This document shows positions 44,794 to 53,556 of a stretch of 64,000 nt of DNA, piece by piece. This DNA is from Mycobacterium angelicum (GTDB taxonomy: Bacteria; Actinomycetota; Actinomycetes; Mycobacteriales; Mycobacteriaceae), in NCBI RefSeq assembly GCF_002086155.1, contig NZ_MVHE01000002.1, forward strand, positions 1 through 64,000. The letters run 5' to 3'. The stretch's first letter is position 1. Every line of letters starts with the position of its first letter. The position numbers were made by a program, and so were the translations under genes. Below the pieces are notes generated by a model. It had not been told where the DNA came from and did not search any database. It saw only the letters and a program-made list of their open reading frames with translations.

Positions 44794-45615
44794 ATGGTGG
44801 CGACGGGCAAGGTTGACTTCAGTTCGGTCCAGTGGGGCTCAGTGGAGTGGACAAACCTGGTGACGTTGTATCTGCGGGCCTACGAAAGCCGCTCGCAGCG
44901 GCCCATTTTGGGCGACAAGGCGGCCGCCGCCGCGGTCGAGCGCATCGACTACGACTTCAAACGCATACATCGCAGTTCGATGCCGGCATCGAACCAGTAC
45001 CTGGTCGCGTTGCGTGCCAAAGAACTCGACGACTGGTGCGCCGATTTCCTGCGGCGCCACCCGGACGCGGTTGTCCTGCACCTGGGTTGTGGTCTCGACG
45101 GCCGCGTGTTCCGGCTGGCCGTACCGGAGTCCGTCTCGTGGTTCGACCTCGATCAGCCCGGCGTCATCGAGTTGCGTCGCCGACTGTACGACGAAACCGA
45201 GCATTACAAAATGATCGGATCGTCGGTGACGGACCCGGGCTGGCTGGCCGACATTCCGGCCGGTCGACCCACCTTGGTGATTGCCGAGGGCCTGCTCATG
45301 TACGTGCCGGAAACCGAAGTGCGGCGGCTTTTGCAGCGGTTGACAGACCAATTCAGTTGCGGCGAAATGATATTCGACACGATTTCGCCGCTGGGTCCGC
45401 TCGCGTCCAGGATGTTCACCAAGGGAATTGTCAAGTGGGGCATCGGTAACGCGCGCGACCTGGAGAAGTGGAATCCGAAGCTGCATCTGCTGGAACGGAA
45501 GTCGGCACTGGCCGGCTACCAGCAGATCCCGTCCACCCCGGTCCGGCTGATCTACAAACTGGTGCAGGCTTTGCCCATTAGTTCCTACGACGTAGTGAAC
45601 CGCTTCGAATACTGA
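44794..45615 (+). CDS. Class I SAM-dependent methyltransferase, LCMT/PPM1-like O-methyltransferase family
   Basis: A 273-residue methyltransferase. The SAM-binding glycine motif is VLHLGCGLDGRVFRL, followed by the acidic motif WFDLDQPGVIELRR and the family-specific segment LVIAEGLLMYVPETEVRRLL. This group (COG3315-like) methylates carboxyl or hydroxyl groups of polyketides and lipids; the substrate is unknown. ATG 44794 gives the family N-terminus, and an in-frame GTG lies three codons upstream. It is followed 32 bases later by an SDR gene and may be co-transcribed with it. Confidence 0.9.
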   Translation: MVATGKVDFSSVQWGSVEWTNLVTLYLRAYESRSQRPILGDKAAAAAVERIDYDFKRIHRSSMPASNQYLVALRAKELDDWCADFLRRHPDAVVLHLGCGLDGRVFRLAVPESVSWFDLDQPGVIELRRRLYDETEHYKMIGSSVTDPGWLADIPAGRPTLVIAEGLLMYVPETEVRRLLQRLTDQFSCGEMIFDTISPLGPLASRMFTKGIVKWGIGNARDLEKWNPKLHLLERKSALAGYQQIPSTPVRLIYKLVQALPISSYDVVNRFEY

Positions 45616-45647
45616 GCGGTCGGGCTGGATGGACTAACGTCGTCCAG

Positions 45648-46445
45648 ATGGAACTGACCGGCAAAATCGTTCTGCTCACCGGCGCAACCGGCGGTCTGGG
45701 ACGCGCAATCGCAACGGCCCTTGCCGACCGTGGGGCGCACCTGATCCTGAGTTCGCGCAAGCAACAAGAGCTCGACGAGCTCGCGGAGTCGCTGTCCGGC
45801 AGCGGGCACCGCACCATCGTGAGTGACCTAGCCGACGTCGGTGCCGCTCCAGCGCTGCTCACCGAAGCGGGCGAGATCGACATTCTGGTTGCCAATGCGG
45901 CACTGCCGGCGTCGGGCAAACTCGACAGCTTCACCGCCGAGCAGGTCGAACGGGCGCTGCGGGTCAACCTCGAAGTACCGGTTCAGCTGACCCGAGAATT
46001 GATTCCGGCGTTCACCAAACGCGGCTCCGGGCATTTCGTTTACATCTCCTCGATCTCCGGCAAGGTCGCGACAGCGCGCGCTTCGCTCTATGCCGCAACG
46101 AAATTCGGGTTGCGCGGGTTCGCCCTGTGTCTGCGCGACGACCTGCGACCCACCGGCGTCGGCGTCTCGGTGGTCAGCCCGGGCGCGATCGGCGGCGCCG
46201 GAATGTTCGCCGACTCCGGGGCCGCCGCCCCACCGCTGATAGGTACCGGTACACCACAGCAGGTGGGAGCAGCCGTGGTGACCGCGATCCAACGCAATCG
46301 GGCCGAAGTCACCGTTGCCCCGCTACGCCAGCGGGTGCTGACCAGGTTCGCGACGAACGCGCAGGAGATCTCATCCCGACTGGCCGGCGATATCGCGGCC
46401 AAGGCCGCCGATGAGATCGCCGCGGGTCAAACCGACAAGCGCTGA
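45648..46445 (+). CDS. Short-chain dehydrogenase/reductase
   Basis: A 265-residue classical SDR. Cofactor motif GATGGLGRA near residue 12, VANAAL in place of NNAG, catalytic Ser in YISSISG and Tyr/Lys in LYAATK. The Arg in SSRK after the second strand favours NADP(H). The C-terminal ~60 residues (ERVL-like APLRQRVLTRFATNAQEISSRLAGDIAAKAA) are helical and longer than in minimal SDRs. It lies downstream of the methyltransferase. The substrate is unknown. Confidence 0.9.
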   Translation: MELTGKIVLLTGATGGLGRAIATALADRGAHLILSSRKQQELDELAESLSGSGHRTIVSDLADVGAAPALLTEAGEIDILVANAALPASGKLDSFTAEQVERALRVNLEVPVQLTRELIPAFTKRGSGHFVYISSISGKVATARASLYAATKFGLRGFALCLRDDLRPTGVGVSVVSPGAIGGAGMFADSGAAAPPLIGTGTPQQVGAAVVTAIQRNRAEVTVAPLRQRVLTRFATNAQEISSRLAGDIAAKAADEIAAGQTDKR

Positions 46446-46526
46446 TCGAACTCGACGGGAAGGGTTGTCGGCCGGGCCCTCGCTCAGCTGGTTCAGCAAG
46501 CGCCCCGGTGATGGCATCCTGGCCTG

Positions 46527-47189
46527 GTGGGAGTGCTGTTCCGGCTGCTGGAGTTGCTGCTGCTGGCCGCGCCGGTGATCGGCGTGATCTATGCCGGCAT
46601 CCGAACGTTCGCCTCGCTCCAAAGACAGCGAGAGGCGGCGACTGATCCGGCTGAGATTGCGCCGGCCGGCTCCCCGGAACCCAGCAATCCAGCATCAAAC
46701 TGGCGAGCAATCCGGCGCGCGATCGACGCGCACGACCACACCAACGCACGCTGGCTGGAATACGAGCTCGATGCCGCCAAGCTGCTCGACTTCCCGGCCA
46801 TGACCGACATGCGCGATCCGTTGACGACGGCGTTCCACAAGGCCAAGCTGGCGGCCGACTTCCATCGGCCGGCCCGCGCCGAAGAACTGCTCGACGACCG
46901 GGAAGGTGCGCGGCTGTACCTCGACGCCGTCGAAAGCTATGTGACCGCGTTCAACGCCGCCGAAGCAGAGGCCACGCGCAAAGGCAGGAGCGACTTTTCC
47001 CGGGAAGAACGCCAACGACTGGCGCGCGCCCAGAGCCTGCTGCGGGTCGCGGCCGACACGTCGGCAACCCAGCAGGAACGTCAGCGGGCATACGGTTTGG
47101 CCCGCAGCGAACTCGATGGCCTGATCGTGTTCCCGGGCAACACGCGAGCCAGCATCGAGCGCGGAATCGCCGGCGAGATCGACGGATAA
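46527..47189 (+). CDS. Membrane-anchored helical protein of unknown function
   Basis: A 220-residue protein with an N-terminal hydrophobic anchor (LFRLLELLLLAAPVIGVIYAG), a short Pro/Ala linker and a long charged, helix-rich domain (AIRRAIDAHDHTNARWLEYELDAAK, ESYVTAFNAAEAEATRK, SREERQRLARAQSLLRVAAD) suited to coiled-coil packing inside the cytoplasm. GTG start at 46,527. It ends 14 bases before the DacB-type lipoprotein, so a link to cell-wall processes is plausible. Confidence 0.75.
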   Translation: MGVLFRLLELLLLAAPVIGVIYAGIRTFASLQRQREAATDPAEIAPAGSPEPSNPASNWRAIRRAIDAHDHTNARWLEYELDAAKLLDFPAMTDMRDPLTTAFHKAKLAADFHRPARAEELLDDREGARLYLDAVESYVTAFNAAEAEATRKGRSDFSREERQRLARAQSLLRVAADTSATQQERQRAYGLARSELDGLIVFPGNTRASIERGIAGEIDG

Positions 47190-47203
47190 GTCATCATCAA
47201 CGC

Positions 47204-48709
47204 GTGAATCGTTTTCGAGCTGGCGCGTTCCTATTGTGTTGTCTGTTGATCGGGGCGTGCGCGTCCAAGCCGGCGACGACGGCGCTGCCCGGCGGCGTGC
47301 AGTCGATCGTCGGCCTGCCGCAGTACGCGCACGGGTCGTGGAGCTGGGATGCCGTCGAGCTCGGCTCCGGCAAAACCCTGTATGCGCGCGACGAGAACAA
47401 GCTCAACTTCCTGGGTTCGACCACCAAGCTATTCACCGTCGGCACCTACTACGAAGAGTTTGGGCCCGATTCCACCCTCGAAACTCCGGTGTATGCGACC
47501 GGGACCCGCTCCGGTGACGCCTTGACCGGCGACCTGGTGCTGGTGGGGTCGGGTGACTTCATCCTCGGCGGCCGGGGCGTGCTCGACGGGCAGCTGCAAT
47601 ACACCGAGCCCGATCACGTCTACGCGTATGCCATGCCGACCGTGAAACCCGTCGCCGCCAACCCGTTAGCCGGTCTCGACAAGCTCGCCGCACAGGTGAA
47701 GGCCGCCGGCATCGCCAAGATCGACGGCGACGTGCTGGTGGACGACAGGCTGTGGGATCCGTTCATGACCAAGGAGGGCGTCGTCACCTCGATCATGGTC
47801 AACGACAATCTGCTCGATGTGCTGGTCAACCCCGGAGCCAATGCCGGCGACCCGGTCGCCGTGGACACCATTCCCAAGACGGACTTCTTCACCATCGACA
47901 ACCAGGCGAGCACCGCGCCCGGTGGCGGCCAGTCGACGCTGTCCGCGAGCTTGGGGACCGACAACCGGGTGGTCATCACCGGTCAGCTGCCCCTCGGTGC
48001 CCAGCAGCAGGACCTTGCCCAGTTCGCGCCCAGCCCGGCCGCCTACGCACGGGCACTGTTCATCGAGGCCCTGCGCCGCGCCGGCGTCACGGTGGATGCG
48101 CCGCTGCAGGCACCGGCGGGAGCGCTTCCGCCAGACAGTGATTACCCGGCCGCGGAGAAGGTCGCCTCGCTCACCTCACCGCCCACCAGCGTCCTGACCA
48201 AGCTCGTCACCAAGATCAGCGACAACCGCGGCGCCGAAACACTGCTGTGTCTGCTGGCCAAGAGGGCCGGGTCGAGAGACTGCGACTCCGGCGGCATGCC
48301 GGTGATCATCTCGAAGTTCGCCAAGGCGAAAATCGATCCCGGCACGGTGAACATCTACGACGGCGAAGGCTCGGATCCGGCGTCGGCAACCCCGGCGGCG
48401 ATGACGCGCTGGCTCACCTACATCCACGGCCAGCCGTTCGCGGCGCTCTTCAAAGCGGGTCTGCCCGACATCGACCACAACGGAAAGATCATGGTGAAAA
48501 GCGGACTGTCGGCGCGGCCCCAAATGGGTTCGATGCCCGCGATGTTCGTGGCCGCCGGCCAGGCCGGGTACCTGACCACCGCAAGCGGAAAGGATGCGGT
48601 GGTGGCCGTCTACGCGCTCAACGCAACGTATTCCACTGTCGCCGAGGGGCTTGACCAAGACCTCCCCAATACCGAGAAGGTGCTCAACCAATTCCAGCGC
48701 GCCGGCTGA
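47204..48709 (+). CDS. dacB: DacB-type D-Ala-D-Ala carboxypeptidase/endopeptidase (S13 family) lipoprotein
   Basis: A 501-residue penicillin-binding protein of family S13. The lipoprotein signal ends in LLIGAC, where the Cys is lipidated. The serine motif STTK lies in LGSTTKLFTVG, the second motif SDN in KISDNRGAETLL and the third KSG in MVKSGLSAR. This matches PBP4-like enzymes that trim peptidoglycan stem peptides or hydrolyse cross-links outside the membrane. GTG start. It is paired with the membrane-anchored helical protein upstream and convergent with the NYN gene, 12 bases away. Confidence 0.9.
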   Translation: MNRFRAGAFLLCCLLIGACASKPATTALPGGVQSIVGLPQYAHGSWSWDAVELGSGKTLYARDENKLNFLGSTTKLFTVGTYYEEFGPDSTLETPVYATGTRSGDALTGDLVLVGSGDFILGGRGVLDGQLQYTEPDHVYAYAMPTVKPVAANPLAGLDKLAAQVKAAGIAKIDGDVLVDDRLWDPFMTKEGVVTSIMVNDNLLDVLVNPGANAGDPVAVDTIPKTDFFTIDNQASTAPGGGQSTLSASLGTDNRVVITGQLPLGAQQQDLAQFAPSPAAYARALFIEALRRAGVTVDAPLQAPAGALPPDSDYPAAEKVASLTSPPTSVLTKLVTKISDNRGAETLLCLLAKRAGSRDCDSGGMPVIISKFAKAKIDPGTVNIYDGEGSDPASATPAAMTRWLTYIHGQPFAALFKAGLPDIDHNGKIMVKSGLSARPQMGSMPAMFVAAGQAGYLTTASGKDAVVAVYALNATYSTVAEGLDQDLPNTEKVLNQFQRAG

Positions 48710-48721
48710 CCGGTGCCCGGT

Positions 48722-49600
48722 TCAACCCGCATCGCTGTGCAGGCGCACCATCCGCGTGGTGCTGCTCTCGTCGAGATCGACCAGATCGCTACGCGAACGC
48801 AGGAAGTCGCTGAATGACTTGAAACCCAGCGATTTCTCGCTGAACGACGGATCCATCCGTTTCATCTGGGCCTTCACCATCGAGTTGTGCTGCCAGTCCG
48901 CGTCGTCCTTCTCCTCGCCGATGCGCAGCGCGCGCTCGAGCAAGCTGGTGGCGGCGGCCTGCGGGTCGGGCGGCGCCGGCTCGTCGTCTGCCTCCGCGCT
49001 GCTGGCATGCCGTCCGCGTTTCTTGGGCTGTGCCGCGGCGACGGTGGTGGATATCCCGGGCAGCGTGTCATAGGTGACGAACTCGTCGCAGGCCGCCGAC
49101 AGCGACTGGCTGCTGGCCCCGGCCACACCGATGCCGACGACATAGCGGCCCAGCCGCTTGCAGCGTTGCGCGAGTGCGATGTAGTCCGAGTCGCCGCCGA
49201 CGATCACCACATGGGTCAAGTCGGGCAGCCGGAACATATCCTCGACCGCGTCGACGGCCAGCCGAATGTCGGCGCCGTTCTTGCCGTACGCCGCCGCCGG
49301 GAACAGCTGCACGAGATCGACCGCGCGCCCGACCAACTGGCGGTGGTAGCGGGCATTGACCTCGGCCGACCAATCCGCATAGGCCCGGGTGAGCACCAGG
49401 GTGCCGAACGACGACGCGAAATCCATGATCGCGCCCAGGTCGACGGTTGCCAGCCCCAGCCGTTGCGTGTCCAGACCCTTTGCCTTGTCCTTCTGAAAGG
49501 TGCCCCGCCCGTGGACCTGGTCGTAGCGCGAGATCACGATGTTGTCGAAGTCGAAGTAGACGGCCACCCGGGTCGCGCTGGAATCGGTCATGATCGTCAT
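48722..49600 (-). CDS. NYN-domain putative RNase with C-terminal OST-HTH/LOTUS-like domain
   Basis: A 292-residue protein. The N-terminal NYN (PIN-like) domain has the acidic residues of a metal-dependent nuclease: VAVYFDFDNIVIS, KNGADIRLAVDAVEDM and VIVGGDSDYIALAQRC. A Pro/Ala linker with a basic KKRGRH patch leads to a ~75-residue C-terminal domain (LLERALRIGEEKDD, VKAQMKRMDPSFSEKSLGFKSFSDFLRS) matching the OST-HTH/LOTUS RNA-binding fold. The combination suggests an RNA-processing enzyme. ATG 49600 has AGGTGG upstream; ATG 49591 is an alternative. Divergent from the thiolase-like gene with a 50-base gap. Confidence 0.9.
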   Translation of the reverse strand: MTIMTDSSATRVAVYFDFDNIVISRYDQVHGRGTFQKDKAKGLDTQRLGLATVDLGAIMDFASSFGTLVLTRAYADWSAEVNARYHRQLVGRAVDLVQLFPAAAYGKNGADIRLAVDAVEDMFRLPDLTHVVIVGGDSDYIALAQRCKRLGRYVVGIGVAGASSQSLSAACDEFVTYDTLPGISTTVAAAQPKKRGRHASSAEADDEPAPPDPQAAATSLLERALRIGEEKDDADWQHNSMVKAQMKRMDPSFSEKSLGFKSFSDFLRSRSDLVDLDESSTTRMVRLHSDAG

Positions 49601-49650
49601 CGTGCGCCACCTACTGGTGTGCCACCAAATGGGATCAGAACGGAGTGACA

Positions 49651-50811
49651 GTGAGCGCGTCGAAGCGCACCGCGGCCATCGTCGGGGTGCACAACACCCG
49701 GCAGGCACGCCGCCTGGACGGCGAAACCTCGCGCACCTTGGCGCTCAAGGCCGTTCGGGGCGCGCTGGCCGATGCCGGTTTGAGCCTGAATGACGTGGAC
49801 GGCCTCAGTGCGGGACCTCTCTCTGCGGCGCTGATTTACGACCTGCGCCTCGGCCCGGCGTGGCAGGGCTCGAGTTTCGGCCTCGGCATGATCACCGAGG
49901 CGGCCGCCGCCATCGAACACGGCATGGCCGACGTGGTGGTGCTCGTTGCCGCGCAGGCCGGCCAATACCGCGATCACCAGGCCACCGCACCCTGGACCCG
50001 GCCGGAAAACGAGTTCGTCGCACCCTGGGGAATGTTCACCGCGGCCGAGTTCGCGCTCATCGCGCGCCGCCATATGCACGTGTATGGCACTACGCGCGAA
50101 CAACTTTCGATGGTCGCAGCCACCATTCGCAACAATGGGTCGCGCAATCCGGAAGCCGTCTACTTCCAGCGCGGGCCGTTCACCCCCGACGACATCACCG
50201 CCTCGCGCCCCGTCGCCGACCCGTTTCATCTGCTCGACTGCGCTACCACTTCCGAAGGTGGGTGCGCTCTGGTAGTGGCGAACACCGACGCAATCGAGGT
50301 TGCGCGGCAACCGATCTACGTATTGGGCAGCGGCGCCGACTTCCACGGCCCGTCCTACCAGCATCCACCGGCCTGGGATCTGGCCGGCCGGCACGGCGAT
50401 CACCGCAACGGAGTCGTCGGCCGGCGCGCGGCCGATCGTGCGTTCAGCCACGCCGGCCTGCGACGCGACGAAGTGGACGTGCTGGAACTCTACGACCCGT
50501 TCTCCTTCGAGATCATTCGTCAGCTCGAGGCCTTCGGATTCTGCGGCGACGGCGAAGGCGGACCGTTCGTCGCCGACGGCCATATCGCCATCGACGGCAG
50601 CCATCCGATCACCACCGACGGGGGAACCATGTCCTTCAGCCATGCCGGCGTGAATCCGCAAATGATGCAGCGCGCGATCCGGGCCGTTCAGCAGTTGCGC
50701 GGCGAGGCCGGCGGTCTGCAGGTGCCCGATGCGCATATCGCGTTGTGCAGCAACGGGGGAGCGGGAGCGTTGTTCACCACCGTGCTGATTCTGGGGGACG
50801 AAAAGCCATGA
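49651..50811 (+). CDS. Thiolase-like lipid-transfer protein (SCP-x/Ltp type)
   Basis: A 386-residue thiolase-fold protein. It starts with AAIVGVHNTRQARRLDGETS and has the Ltp-like blocks YRDHQATAPWTRPENEFVAPWG, LLDCATTSEGGCALVV, VLELYDPFSFEIIRQLEAFGFC and GGTMSFSHAGVNPQMM. The usual N-terminal thiolase Cys is not evident, as in Ltp2-type proteins that act as retro-aldolases with a DUF35 partner in steroid side-chain breakdown; the same role here is inference. GTG 49651 is preferred because CGGAG ends 5 bases upstream and would overlap the earlier GTG (49,645). It overlaps the DUF35 gene by 4 bases (ATGA). Confidence 0.88.
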   Translation: MSASKRTAAIVGVHNTRQARRLDGETSRTLALKAVRGALADAGLSLNDVDGLSAGPLSAALIYDLRLGPAWQGSSFGLGMITEAAAAIEHGMADVVVLVAAQAGQYRDHQATAPWTRPENEFVAPWGMFTAAEFALIARRHMHVYGTTREQLSMVAATIRNNGSRNPEAVYFQRGPFTPDDITASRPVADPFHLLDCATTSEGGCALVVANTDAIEVARQPIYVLGSGADFHGPSYQHPPAWDLAGRHGDHRNGVVGRRAADRAFSHAGLRRDEVDVLELYDPFSFEIIRQLEAFGFCGDGEGGPFVADGHIAIDGSHPITTDGGTMSFSHAGVNPQMMQRAIRAVQQLRGEAGGLQVPDAHIALCSNGGAGALFTTVLILGDEKP

Positions 50812-51218
50812 CTTTACGACCACAGCCCGGACCCGTGCCGCACGCCAGTACCGACCTCAGCGCGCCGTTCTGGCGGGGCTGCGCGTGCGGGGAGTTGCGC
50901 TACCAGGGCTGCCAGGCGTGCGGCATGGCGAATTTTCCCCCGACTGAGCACTGCCGCGCATGTCTGTCGGCGGATCTGTCGTGGAAGCTCAGCGCCGGTG
51001 CCGGCGAAATATACAGCTGGACAGTGGTTTACCGGCCGGTGACACCGGAGTTCGACGCGCCCTACGCGCCCGCGATCGTCACCCTTGACGAGGGCTATCA
51101 ACTGCTGACCAACATCGTGGGTGTCGCGGCGGCGGACCTAGCCATCCGAATGCGAGTGCGCGTGGAGTTCCACGCTGTCGGGAACGGCCTGGTGCTGCCG
51201 TACTTCACGCCGTCCTAA
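50808..51218 (+). CDS. Zn-ribbon OB-fold (DUF35) protein, thiolase partner
   Basis: A 136-residue two-part protein: a rubredoxin-like zinc ribbon (CGELRYQGCQACGMANFPPTEHCRAC) and an OB-fold with the typical strand GEIYSWTVVYRP. DUF35 proteins pair with thiolase-like proteins to bind acyl-CoA and form functional aldolase or thiolase complexes. Start ATG overlaps the thiolase stop (ATGA). Its stop overlaps the convergent fadD1-like stop by 4 bases. Confidence 0.92.
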   Translation: MTLRPQPGPVPHASTDLSAPFWRGCACGELRYQGCQACGMANFPPTEHCRACLSADLSWKLSAGAGEIYSWTVVYRPVTPEFDAPYAPAIVTLDEGYQLLTNIVGVAAADLAIRMRVRVEFHAVGNGLVLPYFTPS

Positions 51219-52807
51219 GAGGTTTCGCGCGCAGCGATGCGGTAGGAGGTTGCGCGTTCGGGCCGCTCCCAAAGGGTTTCGCCGGCGCCGATGGTGGTGC
51301 CCTGCGCGATCAACTGGCGTTTGAGCACCTTGTGTGTCGCGGTGCTGGGCAGGTCGGCTGCGATGCGCACATATCGGGGCCGGGCCTTGGGTGACAGGTC
51401 GGGCTGCGAGTCCAGGAAGGCCTCGAACGAATCCGGATCGAAGCTGCGCCCGGGGTGCAACACCACGGACGCCATGACCTGGTCACCGACGCGTTCGTCG
51501 GGGATCGCATACACCGCGACCCGGTTCACGGCATTGTGGCGCAACAGGATTCGCTCGATTGGCGCGGCCGCCAGATTCTCACCGTCCACCCGCATCCAGT
51601 CGGCGGTGCGCCCGGCCAGATAGATCCAGCCGGCAGCGTCGCGATAGGCGAGATCACCGGACCAGTACATGCCGTGGCGCATCCGTTCCGCGTTGGCGTC
51701 GGGGTCGTTGTAGTAGCCGGTGAAAAAGCCCGAACCCATCGTGTTGACCAACTCGCCGATGGCCTCGGCGGGATTGGCGAGCGCGCCGTGTTCGTCGAAA
51801 CACGCTGTGGCACACTCGGTTACGGTGTCGCTGTGGTAGACCGCAACACCATCCACCCCTTTGCCGATCGAGCCGGGCGGGGTGCCGGGCTCACGTATCA
51901 CTATGACGGCGTTCTCCGTCGAGCCGAAGCCGTCTTCGACCTGGACGCCGAACCGGCGCGCGAACTCGTCGATGTCCTTCTCATTGGCCTCGTTGCCGAA
52001 GGCCACCCGCAGCGGGTTGTCGGCGTCGTCGTGGCGTTCCGGGGTGGCCAGGATGTAGGCCAGCGGTTTGCCGACATAGTTCATGTAGGTGACGCCGTAG
52101 CGGCGGACCTCGTCGAGGAAACCACTGGCCGAGAACCTCGCCGGCACCAGCGCCGCCCCGGAAACCAGCGCGGGAGCCCATCCGGCCACCACGGCGTTGG
52201 AGTGAAACAGCGGCATGGACACATAGCAGGTGTCCTGCTCGGTCAGCGCGAAACGTTGGGTCAGGCTGCGCCCGGCGAACGTCGGCATCAGGTGTGACAC
52301 CAGCACCGCCTTGGGATTTCCGCTTGTCCCGGAGGTGAAGATCATCATGAACGGATCCATCATCTCGGCCTGACGGTATGGGGCGAAAGTGCCGGCACCA
52401 GAGACGAATTCGTTCCACTGCGGTGTCGAGGCGTCAAGCACCCGCGTGTCGCCCAGATCCAGTCCGTCCAGCAACGCTCGGTGCTCGGCATCGGTCACGA
52501 TGATCTGGCAGTCGGCCCGTCGGATGTCGGCGGCCAGCGCCTCCCCGCGCCGCGTGGTGTTCAGACCGCACAACACGTAGCCGCCCAGCCCGGCGGCCGC
52601 CATCTGGGCCAGCATCTCGGGCGTGTTACCCAGCAGGCTGGCGATGTGCATCGGACGGCCGGGATCGGCAGCGGCGATAAGGGCTGCCGCCCGCGCCGCC
52701 GCCTCCGTCAGATACTCGCGCCAAGTCCATTGCACGTCACGGTATTTCACCGCCTCGGTATCGTCGGCGAACCTCGCGCGCAGCAGCGCCTGAACCGTTT
52801 CAGTCAT
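51215..52807 (-). CDS. fadD1: FadD1-like fatty acyl-CoA ligase
   Basis: A 530-residue ANL enzyme. P-loop IFTSGTSGNPKAVLVSH, the substrate-site motif GFGSTENAVIV, YWSGDLAYRDAAGWIYLAGRTADW and catalytic Lys in STATHKVLKRQL. Length and motifs match M. tuberculosis FadD1 (Rv1750c, ~532 residues) as recalled, and its place downstream of pknF/Rv1747 fits that locus, although many genes now intervene. FadD17 is the other close relative. It activates fatty or related acids to CoA esters. Its start overlaps the TetR gene stop by 4 bases, so the two are coupled, and it is convergent with the DUF35 gene. Confidence 0.85.
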   Translation of the reverse strand: MTETVQALLRARFADDTEAVKYRDVQWTWREYLTEAAARAAALIAAADPGRPMHIASLLGNTPEMLAQMAAAGLGGYVLCGLNTTRRGEALAADIRRADCQIIVTDAEHRALLDGLDLGDTRVLDASTPQWNEFVSGAGTFAPYRQAEMMDPFMMIFTSGTSGNPKAVLVSHLMPTFAGRSLTQRFALTEQDTCYVSMPLFHSNAVVAGWAPALVSGAALVPARFSASGFLDEVRRYGVTYMNYVGKPLAYILATPERHDDADNPLRVAFGNEANEKDIDEFARRFGVQVEDGFGSTENAVIVIREPGTPPGSIGKGVDGVAVYHSDTVTECATACFDEHGALANPAEAIGELVNTMGSGFFTGYYNDPDANAERMRHGMYWSGDLAYRDAAGWIYLAGRTADWMRVDGENLAAAPIERILLRHNAVNRVAVYAIPDERVGDQVMASVVLHPGRSFDPDSFEAFLDSQPDLSPKARPRYVRIAADLPSTATHKVLKRQLIAQGTTIGAGETLWERPERATSYRIAARETS

Positions 52808-53445
52808 GATCCACCTTCATCGGTTGCATGGTGCCCATCGATGTAGCCGCTCAGGATTTCGACGAGGACGTGACGGGCCTTGGCGGTGTCGACCGGACTG
52901 GACATGACCAGCTGGTTGGCGATCATGCCGCGCAACGTCGTCAGCAGGTGCTCGCCGATGGCTGCCCCCTGCGTGGGGCTCAGATCCCGGTCGACCGCCC
53001 GGCCGAGGATGCTGAACGTCTTGGCCAGCTGCTTGAGGTGCTCGTTGGCCGCCGTGCCCCGCGTCGCGCGGGTGCCGATCAGGATCTCGGTGGCAGCGCG
53101 CGCCGTCGGGCTCGACATCGCCTGCCAGGCCGCCGCAACCACCGCCGCCACCCGGTCCTTCGTCTTGGTCTCCCGGGTCGCCGGGGGCAGGGACCTCAGC
53201 GCGTCCTGCAGTTCGCCGAACCCCTGATCGACCACGGCCATGAGCAGGCCTTCGCGGTCCCCGAAGTGATACTGGATCACCCCCCAGGTGACGCCCGCCG
53301 CCTCGGCGATGTGCCGGCCGGTCGCCGCCGCGATGCCCTCACTCAGCACGATGTCGACGGTGACGTCGATGGCGTGTCCGCGGGTGCGTTCGGCCCGAGC
53401 CTGGTTGCCATGGGCCGGCCGGGTGGGAGCAACTCGACGCGACAT
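52804..53445 (-). CDS. TetR family transcriptional regulator
   Basis: A 213-residue TetR protein. A basic N-terminus precedes the helix-turn-helix TGRHIAEAAGVTWGVIQYHFGDREGLL; the rest is the helical ligand-binding domain. ATG 53445 is used; longer frames run through the promoter. It is translationally coupled to fadD1 and divergent from the putative ATC-hydrolase-like gene, so a likely target is the shared promoter, where a small inverted repeat lies (53,513-53,532). The ligand may be an acyl-CoA, by analogy with other fad-linked TetRs. Confidence 0.9.
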   Translation of the reverse strand: MSRRVAPTRPAHGNQARAERTRGHAIDVTVDIVLSEGIAAATGRHIAEAAGVTWGVIQYHFGDREGLLMAVVDQGFGELQDALRSLPPATRETKTKDRVAAVVAAAWQAMSSPTARAATEILIGTRATRGTAANEHLKQLAKTFSILGRAVDRDLSPTQGAAIGEHLLTTLRGMIANQLVMSSPVDTAKARHVLVEILSGYIDGHHATDEGGS

Positions 53446-53512
53446 GACCACAAGATCACCACACCTGTTCAATCGGGGGCCACTGGCCCGGTGCCAAGAG
53501 GTTTGACCATAA

Positions 53513-53532
53513 AACATTGCGGTTGTTATGTT
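53513..53532. promoter_or_regulatory. Candidate TetR operator (AACAT-N10-ATGTT)
   Basis: A 5-bp inverted repeat with a 10-base centre, inside the 111-base divergent region between the tetR (start 53,445) and the gene at 53,557. An overlapping shorter repeat, AACA-N7-TGTT, is also present. It is suggestive in position but weak as a motif. Confidence 0.35.
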
Positions 53533-53556
53533 ATGCAGAACGCCAAAGGGGGCTCA

